From Nitrosarchaeum sp. (lineage in GTDB: Archaea > Thermoproteota > Nitrososphaeria > Nitrososphaerales > Nitrosopumilaceae), in the NCBI GenBank assembly GCA_021414365.1, contig JAIOOR010000006.1, forward strand, positions 62,001-126,000: DNA of 64,000 bases, read 5' to 3'. The notes beneath the pieces are model-generated. The model saw only the letters and a program-made list of their open reading frames with translations. It searched no databases and was not told the origin of the DNA. Shown here in pieces: positions 36,697 through 45,961 of this stretch (position 1 is its first letter; every line of letters begins with the position of its first letter). A program made the position numbers and the translations under genes.

Positions 36697-36697
36697 T

Positions 36698-37900
36698 ATG
36701 TCTGATCCAATTGATAGATTACTTGATGCAGCTGAATCTGGAAAATCAATAATAAAAAATAGAGATATTCTTCATTTTACATACATTCCCAATATTATCC
36801 AACATAGAAACTCCGAACAAGAACAAGTAACACAATCATTACTACCCATTCTTAAACACTCAAGACCATCCAATCTATTAGTATATGGCAAACCTGGAAT
36901 TGGAAAAACACTTGTTGTGAAAAAAGTATTAAACAAAATTCAAGAGAGAGTAGAAAAATCTAAATTTCCAATTAAATTAATTTATTCAAACTCTAAAGAG
37001 GAAACAACTCTTTATGGATTATTGGTAAGTTTTGGAAGGCAGTTAGGCATGACTGATAAAGAATTACCAGGAACAGGCCTAGCAATTAGTGAGGTATTTA
37101 AAAGAATATTGAATAATATAGACACATCTAAAATCAATGCAATTTTTGTTATTGATGAAATTGACTATCTTGCGCAACTAGTCTCTAAAACAGGGAAAGA
37201 CATCTTATACCAACTTACAAGAGCAAACGAACGCCTAAAACAAGGTTCTTTGACTTTGGTAGGAATCTCAAACGATCTTACATTTAAAGAAAAACTTGAT
37301 CCTAGAGTAATTAGTAGTCTAGGCGAAGAAGAGATAATATTTACAAATTATGATAGAGACCAAATTTATAAAATATTGGAGGAACGAATCAAAGAGGCAT
37401 TTATTCCTAATTCTGTTGAAGAGTCAGCTTTGAATCTTTGCGCAGCTTTGGCTGCTGCTGAACACGGAGACGCTAGAAGGGCAATTGATTTAATTCGTGT
37501 TGCAGGAGAAATTGCCGAAAGACAGCAATCAGACAAAGTAACACAAGATCATGTAAGAGAAGCATCTCTAAAAATTGAAGAAAATAAAGAAGAAACATCT
37601 TTAAAATCATACCCACTTCATGAGAAACTTGTTATTCTTGCAATAATGAAGGCAGGAGGCTCTTCTACAGGAGAGATTTATTCATCTTACAAAGGACTAT
37701 GCAAAGTAGTAGGGCGAGATGAATTAACACAAAGGCGAATAACTCAAATGCTTAGTGAAATTGAATTATCTGGAATTATCACTGGAAGATTAATTCATCA
37801 AGGAATACATGGAAGAACAAAAAAATACAAACTTACAATTTCTCCTGAAACGATAAAAAAAACCTTCAAAGACGATCTAACTTTGCAAGATATTGTTTAA
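36698..37900 (+). CDS. Orc1/Cdc6 replication initiator
   Basis: About 400 residues. The AAA+ domain has Walker A YGKPGIGKTLVVKK (about residues 65-78), Walker B IFVIDEIDYL, sensor 1 TLVGISNDLTF, and sensor 2/arginine region HGDARRAIDLIRVAG. A C-terminal winged helix (about 305-395, ending RTKKYKLTI) binds ORB sites. It recognises origins and loads MCM. The ATG at 36698 is preferred over the GTG at 36692. Its 3' end overlaps DP1 convergently by 24 bases. Confidence 0.96.
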   Translation: MSDPIDRLLDAAESGKSIIKNRDILHFTYIPNIIQHRNSEQEQVTQSLLPILKHSRPSNLLVYGKPGIGKTLVVKKVLNKIQERVEKSKFPIKLIYSNSKEETTLYGLLVSFGRQLGMTDKELPGTGLAISEVFKRILNNIDTSKINAIFVIDEIDYLAQLVSKTGKDILYQLTRANERLKQGSLTLVGISNDLTFKEKLDPRVISSLGEEEIIFTNYDRDQIYKILEERIKEAFIPNSVEESALNLCAALAAAEHGDARRAIDLIRVAGEIAERQQSDKVTQDHVREASLKIEENKEETSLKSYPLHEKLVILAIMKAGGSSTGEIYSSYKGLCKVVGRDELTQRRITQMLSEIELSGIITGRLIHQGIHGRTKKYKLTISPETIKKTFKDDLTLQDIV

Positions 37901-39331
37901 TTTATTAGAGTTATAATTTTCATGATAAACTTTGAAAGTCTTCAAATTTACCATAAGAGCTATTCCTGGATTTGGGGTCATTCCAACACTTGCTTGAAAT
38001 GGAGTCTGTTTTTGCCAAGAACCTGAATTCAACAAAAGAATTCCTTTGTACATATCTAATTCTGCTCGATGAACGTGACCAACATGAAAAATATCTGGTA
38101 TCTCATCAATTACCATCAAATCTTCAATTTCAGGTGCAATTGGAGTTTGACTACCATAAATTGGACTAAGATGTCTTGCTTTTAGTAGATGTTTCATAAC
38201 ATTTGTAGGCTTGTCATAACTTAATCCAGGCGTGGTTTTTACAATATCATCTATACTTTGACCATGAAACATCATTACCTTTACTCCATTCAAAGAAACA
38301 ACAGCAGGATTTCCTAACATAAACACATTTTCTTTCTCCCATAATCCGGAATTGTATTTTTTTGGAATAGCTGGTTGTGGTAATGCTCTACGTCCAGGAT
38401 CATGATTTCCTGGCATAATGAAAATTTTGATATAATTAGGAATTTTATCTATTAACCCCTCAACTTTTTTTAGTTGCTCTTCAATTGTTTGACATACTAA
38501 TTCTTTATCCTGATTTGGGTAAATGCCAACTCCATCAACTAAATCCCCACAAATTAACACAAAACGAATTTTTCTGGCTATTGGATCAGGACTAGATAAC
38601 CAAGATACAAATTCTGTAAATTCCTCTTCCATAAAGTACTTGCTACCAATATGTAGATCTGAAAGAAAAACAGCATATGTTTCAGTTTCAGACCTATTTG
38701 AGGCTTGATCAGGCATATCTGGCGAAATCAAATCTTTTATTATAAAACCGGCATTTTTTCCAATACCTATACGTGCCATGATGAATTGATCATTTAGAAG
38801 TGAACCTGCTGTTTTTTGTAATTCAGCATCAAAAACAATACCTTCAAACAAGCCTGATGGATCTTCTAAGACTAATTTTGTTATATTTCTCTCAGTAATT
38901 CTAGTTGTTACAAGACCACAGATGTACATATCATCATTAGTTTTTGCAGTTTTGACTGAAGCAATTGATTTTAACATTCTTGATTCAGGTCTGTCTGAAA
39001 TTATTCGTTTTAATTTACTAAAACGACTTGAAAAAAGAGCATTATACCCATTTACCCCCTCACCAGTAGTAATTTTTGAAGTTGGATCAAAGATAATTTT
39101 ATGTTCATTTTGTAAAGTTTGATCCTCTTTAATTCCTAAATAAATCTCAAGATCATCTTGATTAATTTGAAATAATTTTTGTTTTGTTTTTTCACGAACA
39201 ATCTCTTTAATGATTTTTTCTAGTTTTTTCACATCTACATTTTCTAAAAATTTGAACGCATTAGGATGAATTTGAAACCCTTTATTCAGAGCATAATTCA
39301 AAGCAAGAGTAAGTTCCTTTTTCATCATCAA
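37877..39331 (-). CDS. polB: DNA polymerase D small subunit DP1
   Basis: A 484-residue PolD small subunit with a calcineurin-like phosphodiesterase domain that acts as the 3'-5' proofreading exonuclease. Metal motifs are all present: LSDLHIGSKYF, LICGDLVDGVG, IMPGNHDPGRR, MFHGQSIDD and HVGHVHRAEL. The OB fold precedes them, and the N-terminal helical region (about 1-75) ends in a flexible linker. It partners DP2 at 30229 and faces orc1/cdc6 tail to tail. Confidence 0.96.
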   Translation of the reverse strand: MMMKKELTLALNYALNKGFQIHPNAFKFLENVDVKKLEKIIKEIVREKTKQKLFQINQDDLEIYLGIKEDQTLQNEHKIIFDPTSKITTGEGVNGYNALFSSRFSKLKRIISDRPESRMLKSIASVKTAKTNDDMYICGLVTTRITERNITKLVLEDPSGLFEGIVFDAELQKTAGSLLNDQFIMARIGIGKNAGFIIKDLISPDMPDQASNRSETETYAVFLSDLHIGSKYFMEEEFTEFVSWLSSPDPIARKIRFVLICGDLVDGVGIYPNQDKELVCQTIEEQLKKVEGLIDKIPNYIKIFIMPGNHDPGRRALPQPAIPKKYNSGLWEKENVFMLGNPAVVSLNGVKVMMFHGQSIDDIVKTTPGLSYDKPTNVMKHLLKARHLSPIYGSQTPIAPEIEDLMVIDEIPDIFHVGHVHRAELDMYKGILLLNSGSWQKQTPFQASVGMTPNPGIALMVNLKTFKVYHENYNSNKLNNILQS

Positions 39332-39403
39332 AGAATATTTTTTGCTTTAATTAAATCTGCGCCTATAACCAACCCTCAAATATTGTTTCTAATAAAATAT
39401 CAT

Positions 39404-39940
39404 ATGTTTAAGATTAGAATTATTACATTTTTTGTATTTATGGGATTATTTTCAGCAGTTTATCAAATTGGATCAATGTCTGAAGTTAGTGAAGAAGAAG
39501 CAAATACATTCATGTCTGAATTTAAAAAATTAGTTACAAATATTGATGCAATAGGAATTTTCCTTCACAACTCCTCTGTATCATTACCTATGTTTATTCC
39601 TGGATTTGGGATTATATGGGGATTATTTTCAGCTTGGTCTACAGGATTTGCCTTTTCAGCAATAGTTTCAATTACACCTGAGATAGCCAAAATTCCACCT
39701 CTTGCAATTCTTTTTCTTTCACCATTTGGAATTATGGAACTAACTGCATATTCTATAGCAACATCTAGAAGTTTTATGTTAATCAAAGCAATTTATAAAA
39801 AATCTAATCTAATTCCATTGCTTAAACCAACAGTTATAGAAATTGGCATAGTGATAGGACTCCTTTTGGCAGGAGGATATATAGAAGATTTTATGATGAA
39901 ACTAGTTCAAGAAAAAAACATCATCATGCCTGTTCTTTAA
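39404..39940 (+). CDS. SpoIIM-like (DUF95) membrane protein
   Basis: About 178 residues from the ATG at 39404; upstream in-frame codons overlap the DP1 start region and were not used. Four to five membrane helices are visible. The FLHNSSVSLPMFIPGFGIIWG and LSPFGIMELTAYSIATSRSF segments match the stage II sporulation protein M family, widespread in archaea without sporulation. Function there is unknown, with roles in membrane remodelling suggested. It is followed 83 bases later by a cupredoxin-like gene. Confidence 0.82.
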   Translation: MFKIRIITFFVFMGLFSAVYQIGSMSEVSEEEANTFMSEFKKLVTNIDAIGIFLHNSSVSLPMFIPGFGIIWGLFSAWSTGFAFSAIVSITPEIAKIPPLAILFLSPFGIMELTAYSIATSRSFMLIKAIYKKSNLIPLLKPTVIEIGIVIGLLLAGGYIEDFMMKLVQEKNIIMPVL

Positions 39941-40023
39941 TTTCAAAAAACTCGTAGATTTGCTCATTCAGTCTAAAATAATTTAGTAGTAAATTATAAA
40001 CCAAATTAAATGAAAAATACATT

Positions 40024-40923
40024 ATGAATACAACTATTCTTACGCTCATAGTATTACTTGCTTTTTCAGGATTTGCCTTTTGTGATTCTTTTGCAATAGT
40101 TTCTCCGTATAGCGCTTTTACTTTGGAAGGTTCTGGTTATGCAGTAACAACAGACACGATAAAAATTTCTAATATTGATTTAACACTATCTACACAACAA
40201 CAAACTGGAAGTAGTGTTCAATCCTCAATTAATGATGGACTTATAACTTTAGATGCAGAAAAATTTCTAGGCTCTGAATTAAAAACAACCCTACTCCGCC
40301 AAGGTCAATACATCAGAATAGATGGAATTGCTGATAATGATTCTGGTAATCAAGCATCCATTAAATTATTTGGAAGATTAATTGAAGAAAGTAAAAATGC
40401 ATCAATTTATGGATTTACAGGAAGAATAGCAATTAATGATAATAATTATAAAATAATATACACTGCAAAACTCTCAGAACTCTCCAAGATTAACATTTCA
40501 CCAACAGAATCCAAAACAGATCAAAAAATTGTAATTCATATTATTAAGGGTGCATCATCACAAGGAGTGGGTTCATCTATTAATCAATATGGTGCCTCAC
40601 AAGGATTAACATTCAAATTATTTTCACAAGATAGAATTTCAGTTGCTCCAGGAACAACAATCACAATTATAAATGATGATACAGTAACACATAACATTCA
40701 AAGTGGTCATGATACTAATGATCGTAAAAATAAATTTGTTGCTGATGGTAAAATCTCAACTGGTGATATTTTACCCAATCAATCAATAGATATTACATTT
40801 GAAAATGCAGGATTCTACAGATTATTTGATCCAAACTATCAATGGATGAATATTATTGCTTTTGTATTTCCTGATGTAGAAGGTAGTGTGAATCTTGGTA
40901 CAAATCAAAACCCTAAAAACTAA
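40024..40923 (+). CDS. Secreted protein with a degenerate cupredoxin-like C-terminal domain
   Basis: A 299-residue exported protein with a signal peptide (hydrophobic about residues 4-20). Residues about 25-170 form an N-terminal beta domain of unknown family. Residues about 195-290 look like a cupredoxin fold: SVAPGTTITIINDDTVTHNI then FENAGFYRLFDPNYQWMNI. In a blue-copper site the last segment would hold Cys-x-x-His-x-x-Met; here Cys and His are replaced by Phe and Asn, though the Met and upstream His remain. Copper binding is therefore doubtful. The stop overlaps cbiE by four bases. Confidence 0.7.
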   Translation: MNTTILTLIVLLAFSGFAFCDSFAIVSPYSAFTLEGSGYAVTTDTIKISNIDLTLSTQQQTGSSVQSSINDGLITLDAEKFLGSELKTTLLRQGQYIRIDGIADNDSGNQASIKLFGRLIEESKNASIYGFTGRIAINDNNYKIIYTAKLSELSKINISPTESKTDQKIVIHIIKGASSQGVGSSINQYGASQGLTFKLFSQDRISVAPGTTITIINDDTVTHNIQSGHDTNDRKNKFVADGKISTGDILPNQSIDITFENAGFYRLFDPNYQWMNIIAFVFPDVEGSVNLGTNQNPKN

Positions 40924-41636
40924 TTTTTCCACTGCCACTTATAATTAATGTATGAATCTAAAACTGATTGATTGAAAACCATTACAGATAAATCAGAAAA
41001 CTCTTTTCCTTCCAAATCTTTAACAGTTCCAACAAAACTAGTTTCATTTTCAGTAGTTAATGCTTCAAAGACATGAACTTTCATATTTCCAGTATCAAAA
41101 CCATTGTTTTTTAGATATACTGCAATCTCTGATGGCATAAAATGCTTATCAGGTTGTTTAGGCCATGGTCTTGGAACTAAAATTATACTATAACCATCAA
41201 TCAACGCTTTTTGCAATTCTAATTTCTTTTCTTCAATTGAAGTTGTTACATGCATTGTAATTATTTTAGATTTATCGAGTGGCACTCTTGCTTTTGATGC
41301 AGCAACTTGAATCGAGCTTATTCCTGGAATTATTTCTATATCTCCAAAAATCTCAATTAATCTATCTACAACTTCAGATTCTGAAAAATTTACATCACCA
41401 GTAAATGGAATTACTAATGAACGATCACCCAATTCCAAAAGAATTTTTTGATATGATTCCTCTTGATTATTCATAGTAATTTCATGGATTTCTTTACCTA
41501 CAAGTAAACTCTCAATTGTTTTTAGAGTGTATTTGTAACCAATCACAATATCGCAATTTTGTATTATCTCTCTTACAATTCCAGTGATATATTTTGGCGA
41601 ACCAGGTCCTACACCAACAGCATAAATTTTTCTCAA
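40920..41636 (-). CDS. cbiE: Cobalt-precorrin-7 (C5) methyltransferase
   Basis: A 238-residue tetrapyrrole methylase, a step in cobalamin (B12) ring synthesis. The family opening YAVGVGPGSPKYIT and the IGYKYTLKTI, VIPFTGDVNFSESEVV and IIPGISSIQVAASKARV segments are clear. C5 specificity fits CbiE best among the family, based on overall pattern rather than a unique residue. Thaumarchaea are known cobalamin makers. Two bases separate it from the start region of the next gene. Confidence 0.85.
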   Translation of the reverse strand: MRKIYAVGVGPGSPKYITGIVREIIQNCDIVIGYKYTLKTIESLLVGKEIHEITMNNQEESYQKILLELGDRSLVIPFTGDVNFSESEVVDRLIEIFGDIEIIPGISSIQVAASKARVPLDKSKIITMHVTTSIEEKKLELQKALIDGYSIILVPRPWPKQPDKHFMPSEIAVYLKNNGFDTGNMKVHVFEALTTENETSFVGTVKDLEGKEFSDLSVMVFNQSVLDSYINYKWQWKN

Positions 41637-41638
41637 TT

Positions 41639-42136
41639 TTACTTGGTAAATTTCTGCCTGTCTTTAATATATTGCACAAAAGGTGCCCAATCAACTTTCA
41701 TGTACTTTGTAGGCTCTTTAGCTGGATATTTTACCCAATCTTGGGCAATTGAATATTGATATTTTTGTTGTTTTCCATCCTTTTCATACTCTAATAGTAA
41801 AACACTTCCCCATTCTTTTTCTTCAGATGATATATTCAAAATATCATCAAATGATAATTGAACATTCTTTTCATTTTCTATATCTTCCATTAGATTACTT
41901 TCATTATAACCATCATGATGAATCATAGTGTTTTTTGATTTTAAGAAATTAATTACTTGTCTTTGTCTAATAGCTTGCCACCATTTCATTTTAGCTTCTG
42001 TTTTATGAATAAACATCAAATGTTTATCAGTTAAAACTAACATCCCTTCTTTTCCACCAAACGAAAAGAATTTTTTTGATTCCCTCCATATAGAAACTAA
42101 ATGCGCTTGAATTTTTTCATCATGTTCCATAATCAC
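41639..42136 (-). CDS. Hypothetical protein with a PH-like N-terminal pattern
   Basis: A 165-residue soluble protein. The GGKEGMLVLTDKHLMFIHKTEAK segment is the kind of strand-turn-strand found in GRAM/PH-like domains, and the rest is charged with several tryptophans and aromatic residues (WGSVLLLEYEKDGK, YQYSIAQDWVKYP). No catalytic motif was recognised. An internal ATG six bases downstream of the first could be the true start. It lies two bases upstream of cbiE. Confidence 0.6.
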   Translation of the reverse strand: MIMEHDEKIQAHLVSIWRESKKFFSFGGKEGMLVLTDKHLMFIHKTEAKMKWWQAIRQRQVINFLKSKNTMIHHDGYNESNLMEDIENEKNVQLSFDDILNISSEEKEWGSVLLLEYEKDGKQQKYQYSIAQDWVKYPAKEPTKYMKVDWAPFVQYIKDRQKFTK

Positions 42137-42202
42137 TTATCATACTAACTTGTTAAAAACTAATACAATTAGCTTTTATGTAAGATATTATGAGAAAATT
42201 TA

Positions 42203-43762
42203 TTGAAAACTATTCTTATCATTCTATTTCTATCATTATTTTTAATTAATTTGGGAAATCAATCATTTGCACAATCTGATGATAAATTAGTAATTTTACA
42301 TACTAATCTTGGAAAAATTGTAATTGAATTTTTTCCTAACGATGCACCCAATCATGTTGCGAATTTTATTAAATTATCTGAAAATGGATTTTATGATGGC
42401 ACTATTTTCCATAGAATAATTCCCGGATTTATGATTCAAGGTGGAGATCCAAATACAAAAAATGGAGATAAAAATACTTGGGGAATTGGAGGACCTGGTT
42501 ATTCTGTAAATGCTGAATTTAACACAATAAAACATAATCGTGGCATTGTATCAATGGCTAGATCACAGGATCCAAACAGCGCTGGTTCACAATTTTTTAT
42601 AGTTCATAAAGATTCAAACTTTCTTGATAAACAATACACCGTATTTGGTAGAATCATAACTCAAGAAAGTTTTGATACTCTTGACAAAATTGCTTCAGTC
42701 AAAACAGGTGACAAAGATATTCCAATAGATACAGAACAAGTTAAAATTACAAAAGTTGAAGTTGTAAACCGTTCTGATGTATCTGATCTACTTAATTTAT
42801 CAGAACCTGAGAGAACTACATCAATAGTAAATTCTTCAGGCACTCAACTTTATGAAAATAAAGCGCTAGATATTACATTTAAAGTACCAGAAGGGTGGTT
42901 ATTACAAGAACCAAAAAAAACTGATGAAAACGCTCCAGACATAGTTGCAGTAGGACCTAAAGTAGGAATTATGAATCCTGTAATTTCTTTGACTGTTTCT
43001 GATACTAAAGGAAAAACTTTTGATGACTTGATCAATGAAAAAAATGAATTTATAAAAACTGTAGTCAAGTCAGGTAATTTAGAACTTATTTCACAAGAAA
43101 AATCAACAATTAATGAAAAACAAGCATATGTTACTAATGCTAAAGGAACTTTCAAAAATAATGGAACATCATATAATGTACAATTCAGAGAAATATTAAT
43201 TTCAACTCCTGAAAAATCTTATACTTTTACATATAGTAATGGAGTAGATAATTTTGATGAAGAAATTTCTAGATTTGAAGAATCTGTAAATTCTTTTAAA
43301 ATATCATCTGAACCAACTAAAGAAACAAAAACTGATGAAGCTTCAATAAATAAAGAAACAAAATCTGATGTGAATCCAACAACTAAAGAAGAAAAAGGAG
43401 GTGGATGCCTAATTGCAACTGCAACATATGGTTCTGAGCTTGCTCCGCAGGTTCAACAATTAAGAGAGTTAAGAGATAATTCTCTATTACAAACATCCTC
43501 TGGAATATCATTTATGAAATCATTCAATACATTTTACTATTCATTTAGTCCAACAATAGCAGACTGGGAAAGAGAATCTCCAATATTCAAAGAAACAGTA
43601 AAAATAACTTTAACTCCAATGATTTCTAGTCTATCAATTCTAAATTATGTGGATATGGATTCAGAAGCTAAAGTGATAGGATATGGTATTTCTTTGATCT
43701 TACTTAATGTAGGAATGTACTTTATTGCACCTGCTATGATAATTCATAGACTAAGAAAATAA
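42203..43762 (+). CDS. Secreted cyclophilin fused to a PsbP-like domain and a CFI-box C-terminal domain
   Basis: A 519-residue exported protein starting at TTG 42203. A signal peptide (about residues 1-23) leads to a cyclophilin-type peptidyl-prolyl isomerase domain (about 28-190; FHRIIPGFMIQGGD holds the catalytic arginine, and GSQFFIV is conserved). Residues about 210-380 form a PsbP-like beta domain, followed by a charged linker (TKETKTDEASINKETK). The end has GGGCLIATATYGSELAP and following QLRELRDNSLL, the CFI-box C-terminal domain, and a final helix ending RLRK. It probably folds or anchors envelope proteins. Confidence 0.88.
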   Translation: MKTILIILFLSLFLINLGNQSFAQSDDKLVILHTNLGKIVIEFFPNDAPNHVANFIKLSENGFYDGTIFHRIIPGFMIQGGDPNTKNGDKNTWGIGGPGYSVNAEFNTIKHNRGIVSMARSQDPNSAGSQFFIVHKDSNFLDKQYTVFGRIITQESFDTLDKIASVKTGDKDIPIDTEQVKITKVEVVNRSDVSDLLNLSEPERTTSIVNSSGTQLYENKALDITFKVPEGWLLQEPKKTDENAPDIVAVGPKVGIMNPVISLTVSDTKGKTFDDLINEKNEFIKTVVKSGNLELISQEKSTINEKQAYVTNAKGTFKNNGTSYNVQFREILISTPEKSYTFTYSNGVDNFDEEISRFEESVNSFKISSEPTKETKTDEASINKETKSDVNPTTKEEKGGGCLIATATYGSELAPQVQQLRELRDNSLLQTSSGISFMKSFNTFYYSFSPTIADWERESPIFKETVKITLTPMISSLSILNYVDMDSEAKVIGYGISLILLNVGMYFIAPAMIIHRLRK

Positions 43763-45121
43763 TTACCAAACATCATCTACTTCATCAAGAACTTTGTATT
43801 CTTTTTCTGTCTCACGTTTCATAAGTTTCAGTCTTGAAATATCTCTATCAAATAATAAATCGATTGTCCAATCTAAGAAAATTCTAACTTTTTTATTAGG
43901 TAATGAAACTTTTGAAAGATACACATTTCTCCAAATAAGCCAAGCTAGAAAACCTGAAATATTCATTCCCAAAAATGTTGCAATACCGGTTCTTTTTCCA
44001 ATAATTGCCATTTGTCCCTTAGAATGATATTCAAATTTTTTCATTTCCAATTTATTGATCAAGGCATTTAGATTATGAGCAGCCACTTTGGCTTGTGCTT
44101 CTGCAATTTGTGCAGTAGGTGCAAATGGTCTTTTTGTTTGTGGATCTAAAAACAATGCACAATCACCAATTGCAAAAACTCCTGAAAAATCTGGAACTTC
44201 CAGAAAATCATTTACAATAACTTTACCTTTATCAGTTTTTAACATTGATCTTTTTATTGTATTAACAGGAGTAACACCTGCAGTCCAAATCAAAGTCTTA
44301 GTTCTAATCGCATCTATTTCAGATTTATCAATAGCATCTTTTGTATTTTCATCTAATGACTTGACAGTAACTTCTGTTCCATCAAAACTGGTAACTGCAG
44401 TTTTAAGTCTGATATCAATCCCACGTACAATCATTTTTTCTTTTGCAAACACAGCTAATTTTTCATTAAATCCAGGAAGAATCATTGGAAGAGCCTCCAA
44501 AACTATTACTTGTATGTCATCTTTGTGAATTGTAGGATAATGTTTTCTTGCATCAAATAGAAGATCCATCAACTCACCTGCAGTTTCAATTCCTGCAAAT
44601 CCTCCCCCTACTACCACAAATGTCAAAAAACTATCACGAAGAATAGGATCTGTTTCATTTTCAGCTTGTTCAAGCATATCTATTGCTCTATTTCTTAACA
44701 TTACAGCATCATTGAGAGTTTTCATTGTATATGCATTTTTTTCAACATCTGCCATCCCAAAGAAGTTAGTTTCACTGCCTAATGCAACTACTAAATAATC
44801 ATAATGAATTGAAATGCCTCTTTTATCTCCAGTACCCCATAATGTTACAAGTTTTCCAAAAGGATCTACGTTCTTTACTCTACCTTCATAAAATTTTGTC
44901 TTTTTACAAATTGCTCTAATTGGCATTACAATATGTCTTGTTTCAATCATACCTGATGCAACCTGGGGTAACATCGGAGTAAATAACAAAAAATTATCTT
45001 CACTAATCATTACTAATTCAATTTCTGAATTACTTCCAAAATACGATTCTAGCTGTCTAGCGCATTCTACTCCGGCAAACCCTCCTCCTAAAATGACTAT
45101 TTTCTTCTTATTTCTGGCCAA
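43763..45121 (-). CDS. ndh: Type II NADH dehydrogenase (NDH-2)
   Basis: A 452-residue flavoprotein with FAD loop GGGFAGVECARQLE, the NAD(P)H loop VVVGGGFAGIETAGEL (about residues 167-182), AIGDCALF near the C-terminal FAD site and AQAKVAAHNLN. The end (GFLAWLIWRNVYLSKV and a charged tail) fits an amphipathic membrane-binding segment. It would pass electrons from NADH to quinone without pumping protons. It is distinct from the shorter flavoprotein at 22150. Confidence 0.9.
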   Translation of the reverse strand: MARNKKKIVILGGGFAGVECARQLESYFGSNSEIELVMISEDNFLLFTPMLPQVASGMIETRHIVMPIRAICKKTKFYEGRVKNVDPFGKLVTLWGTGDKRGISIHYDYLVVALGSETNFFGMADVEKNAYTMKTLNDAVMLRNRAIDMLEQAENETDPILRDSFLTFVVVGGGFAGIETAGELMDLLFDARKHYPTIHKDDIQVIVLEALPMILPGFNEKLAVFAKEKMIVRGIDIRLKTAVTSFDGTEVTVKSLDENTKDAIDKSEIDAIRTKTLIWTAGVTPVNTIKRSMLKTDKGKVIVNDFLEVPDFSGVFAIGDCALFLDPQTKRPFAPTAQIAEAQAKVAAHNLNALINKLEMKKFEYHSKGQMAIIGKRTGIATFLGMNISGFLAWLIWRNVYLSKVSLPNKKVRIFLDWTIDLLFDRDISRLKLMKRETEKEYKVLDEVDDVW

Positions 45122-45198
45122 TTATGCTATTATCAATGAAAATACTGAATATATCCTATGAGATCAAATTTCTTAACAAATCATAATTAATTCATTAT

Positions 45199-45867
45199 TT
45201 ACCCAATTCTGACTATATCAGAATGAAGAATTTCATATGCTCTAGAGGCATCTCTTTCATTTAGAATAATGATTATGCTCTCTTGACTGAAAAACGCATT
45301 TACTAATTCTATTCCATTATCATGTAAAATCTCTGCAACATAAGATACTACATCGGATTGATTTTGGTTAGCTGGAATTGAAATTCTAATCTTTGCAAGA
45401 CCTGTACTAAACATATTTTCTCTATTTGGTATATCTTCAAATATTTGCCTAATACTTTCTATATCTTCTGTAAGGAATCTAAATGAATCTGATAATCTAA
45501 AAAATTCATAATTGCTAGTGATTTTTGAAAATTTATCCAAAATTGATATTGGATCCATTTCTGCAGATTCTCTTGTTGAAAATTTAATATCCATAATTCC
45601 ATCAGTTAATGACAATCTAGCATTTTTCAAAACAGACTCTTCTTTGACTTCTTCTTTAATTTCAAATGAATCAGCATATCGTTTTATAGCAACTACAATT
45701 GTATTGAGGTTTACAGTATTACCCAAAATCTTTTCAATTTCTGGTTGAATCTTTACTGCCAAAGCAGTATAATTTATCAAATCCATTTTCATGCAATCAT
45801 AAATCGAGCGATTTCTTGTTACAATCTCTCTTACTATTTCAGGAATGGATGTATTAGAAACTCTCAT
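45199..45867 (-). CDS. ACT-domain-like regulatory protein
   Basis: A 222-residue protein. The N-terminal part is helical and could bind nucleic acid (SIPEIVREIVTRNRSIYDCM, LNTIVVAIKRYADSF). The C-terminal part contains ACT-like repeats (GLAKIRISIPANQNQSDVVS, GIELVNAFFSQESIIIILNE). ACT domains sense amino acids. No catalytic part is attached. It is divergent from the hsp20-cdc48 unit and its own promoter shares that region. Confidence 0.65.
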   Translation of the reverse strand: MRVSNTSIPEIVREIVTRNRSIYDCMKMDLINYTALAVKIQPEIEKILGNTVNLNTIVVAIKRYADSFEIKEEVKEESVLKNARLSLTDGIMDIKFSTRESAEMDPISILDKFSKITSNYEFFRLSDSFRFLTEDIESIRQIFEDIPNRENMFSTGLAKIRISIPANQNQSDVVSYVAEILHDNGIELVNAFFSQESIIIILNERDASRAYEILHSDIVRIG

Positions 45868-45930
45868 CGTATGTAATTATATGGTGTCAGTTATAATAGT
45901 ATTATGTAATAAATATGATAAATATCCGTA

Positions 45931-45961
45931 ATATTTATATAATGTAATGTATATTACATTA
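45931..45961 (+). promoter_or_regulatory. hsp20-cdc48 promoter with a perfect 9-bp inverted repeat
   Basis: A TATA-like ATATTTATATAA (45931-45942) is directly followed by TAATGTAAT-GTAT-ATTACATTA at 45940-45961, a perfect inverted repeat with a four-base spacer. It ends 11 bases before the hsp20 ATG at 45973. A protein bound there would block transcription start, as expected for a heat-shock repressor. The binding protein is unknown. Confidence 0.6.

Larger units (their letters stand above)
36238..36697. other. Predicted replication origin (oriC) with ORB-like repeats and AT-rich core
   Basis: About 460 bases without a gene separate the HTH gene (start 36214) from orc1/cdc6 (start 36698). 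The segment contains four ORB-like elements (36375-36403, 36437-36465, 36529-36555 and 36669-36696), nine TTAA-type motifs, most of them TTAAC, between 36238 and 36529, and a very AT-rich stretch at 36556-36668. The last two ORB-like copies face each other around that stretch, as expected for an unwinding element. Position beside orc1/cdc6 and near both PolD subunits supports an origin. Strand is not meaningful. Confidence 0.8.

Noticed and set aside
39266-39403. Upstream extension of the SpoIIM-like protein
   Set aside because: It overlaps the start of DP1 on the other strand and adds residues without a domain pattern; the ATG at 39404 directly precedes the first membrane helix.
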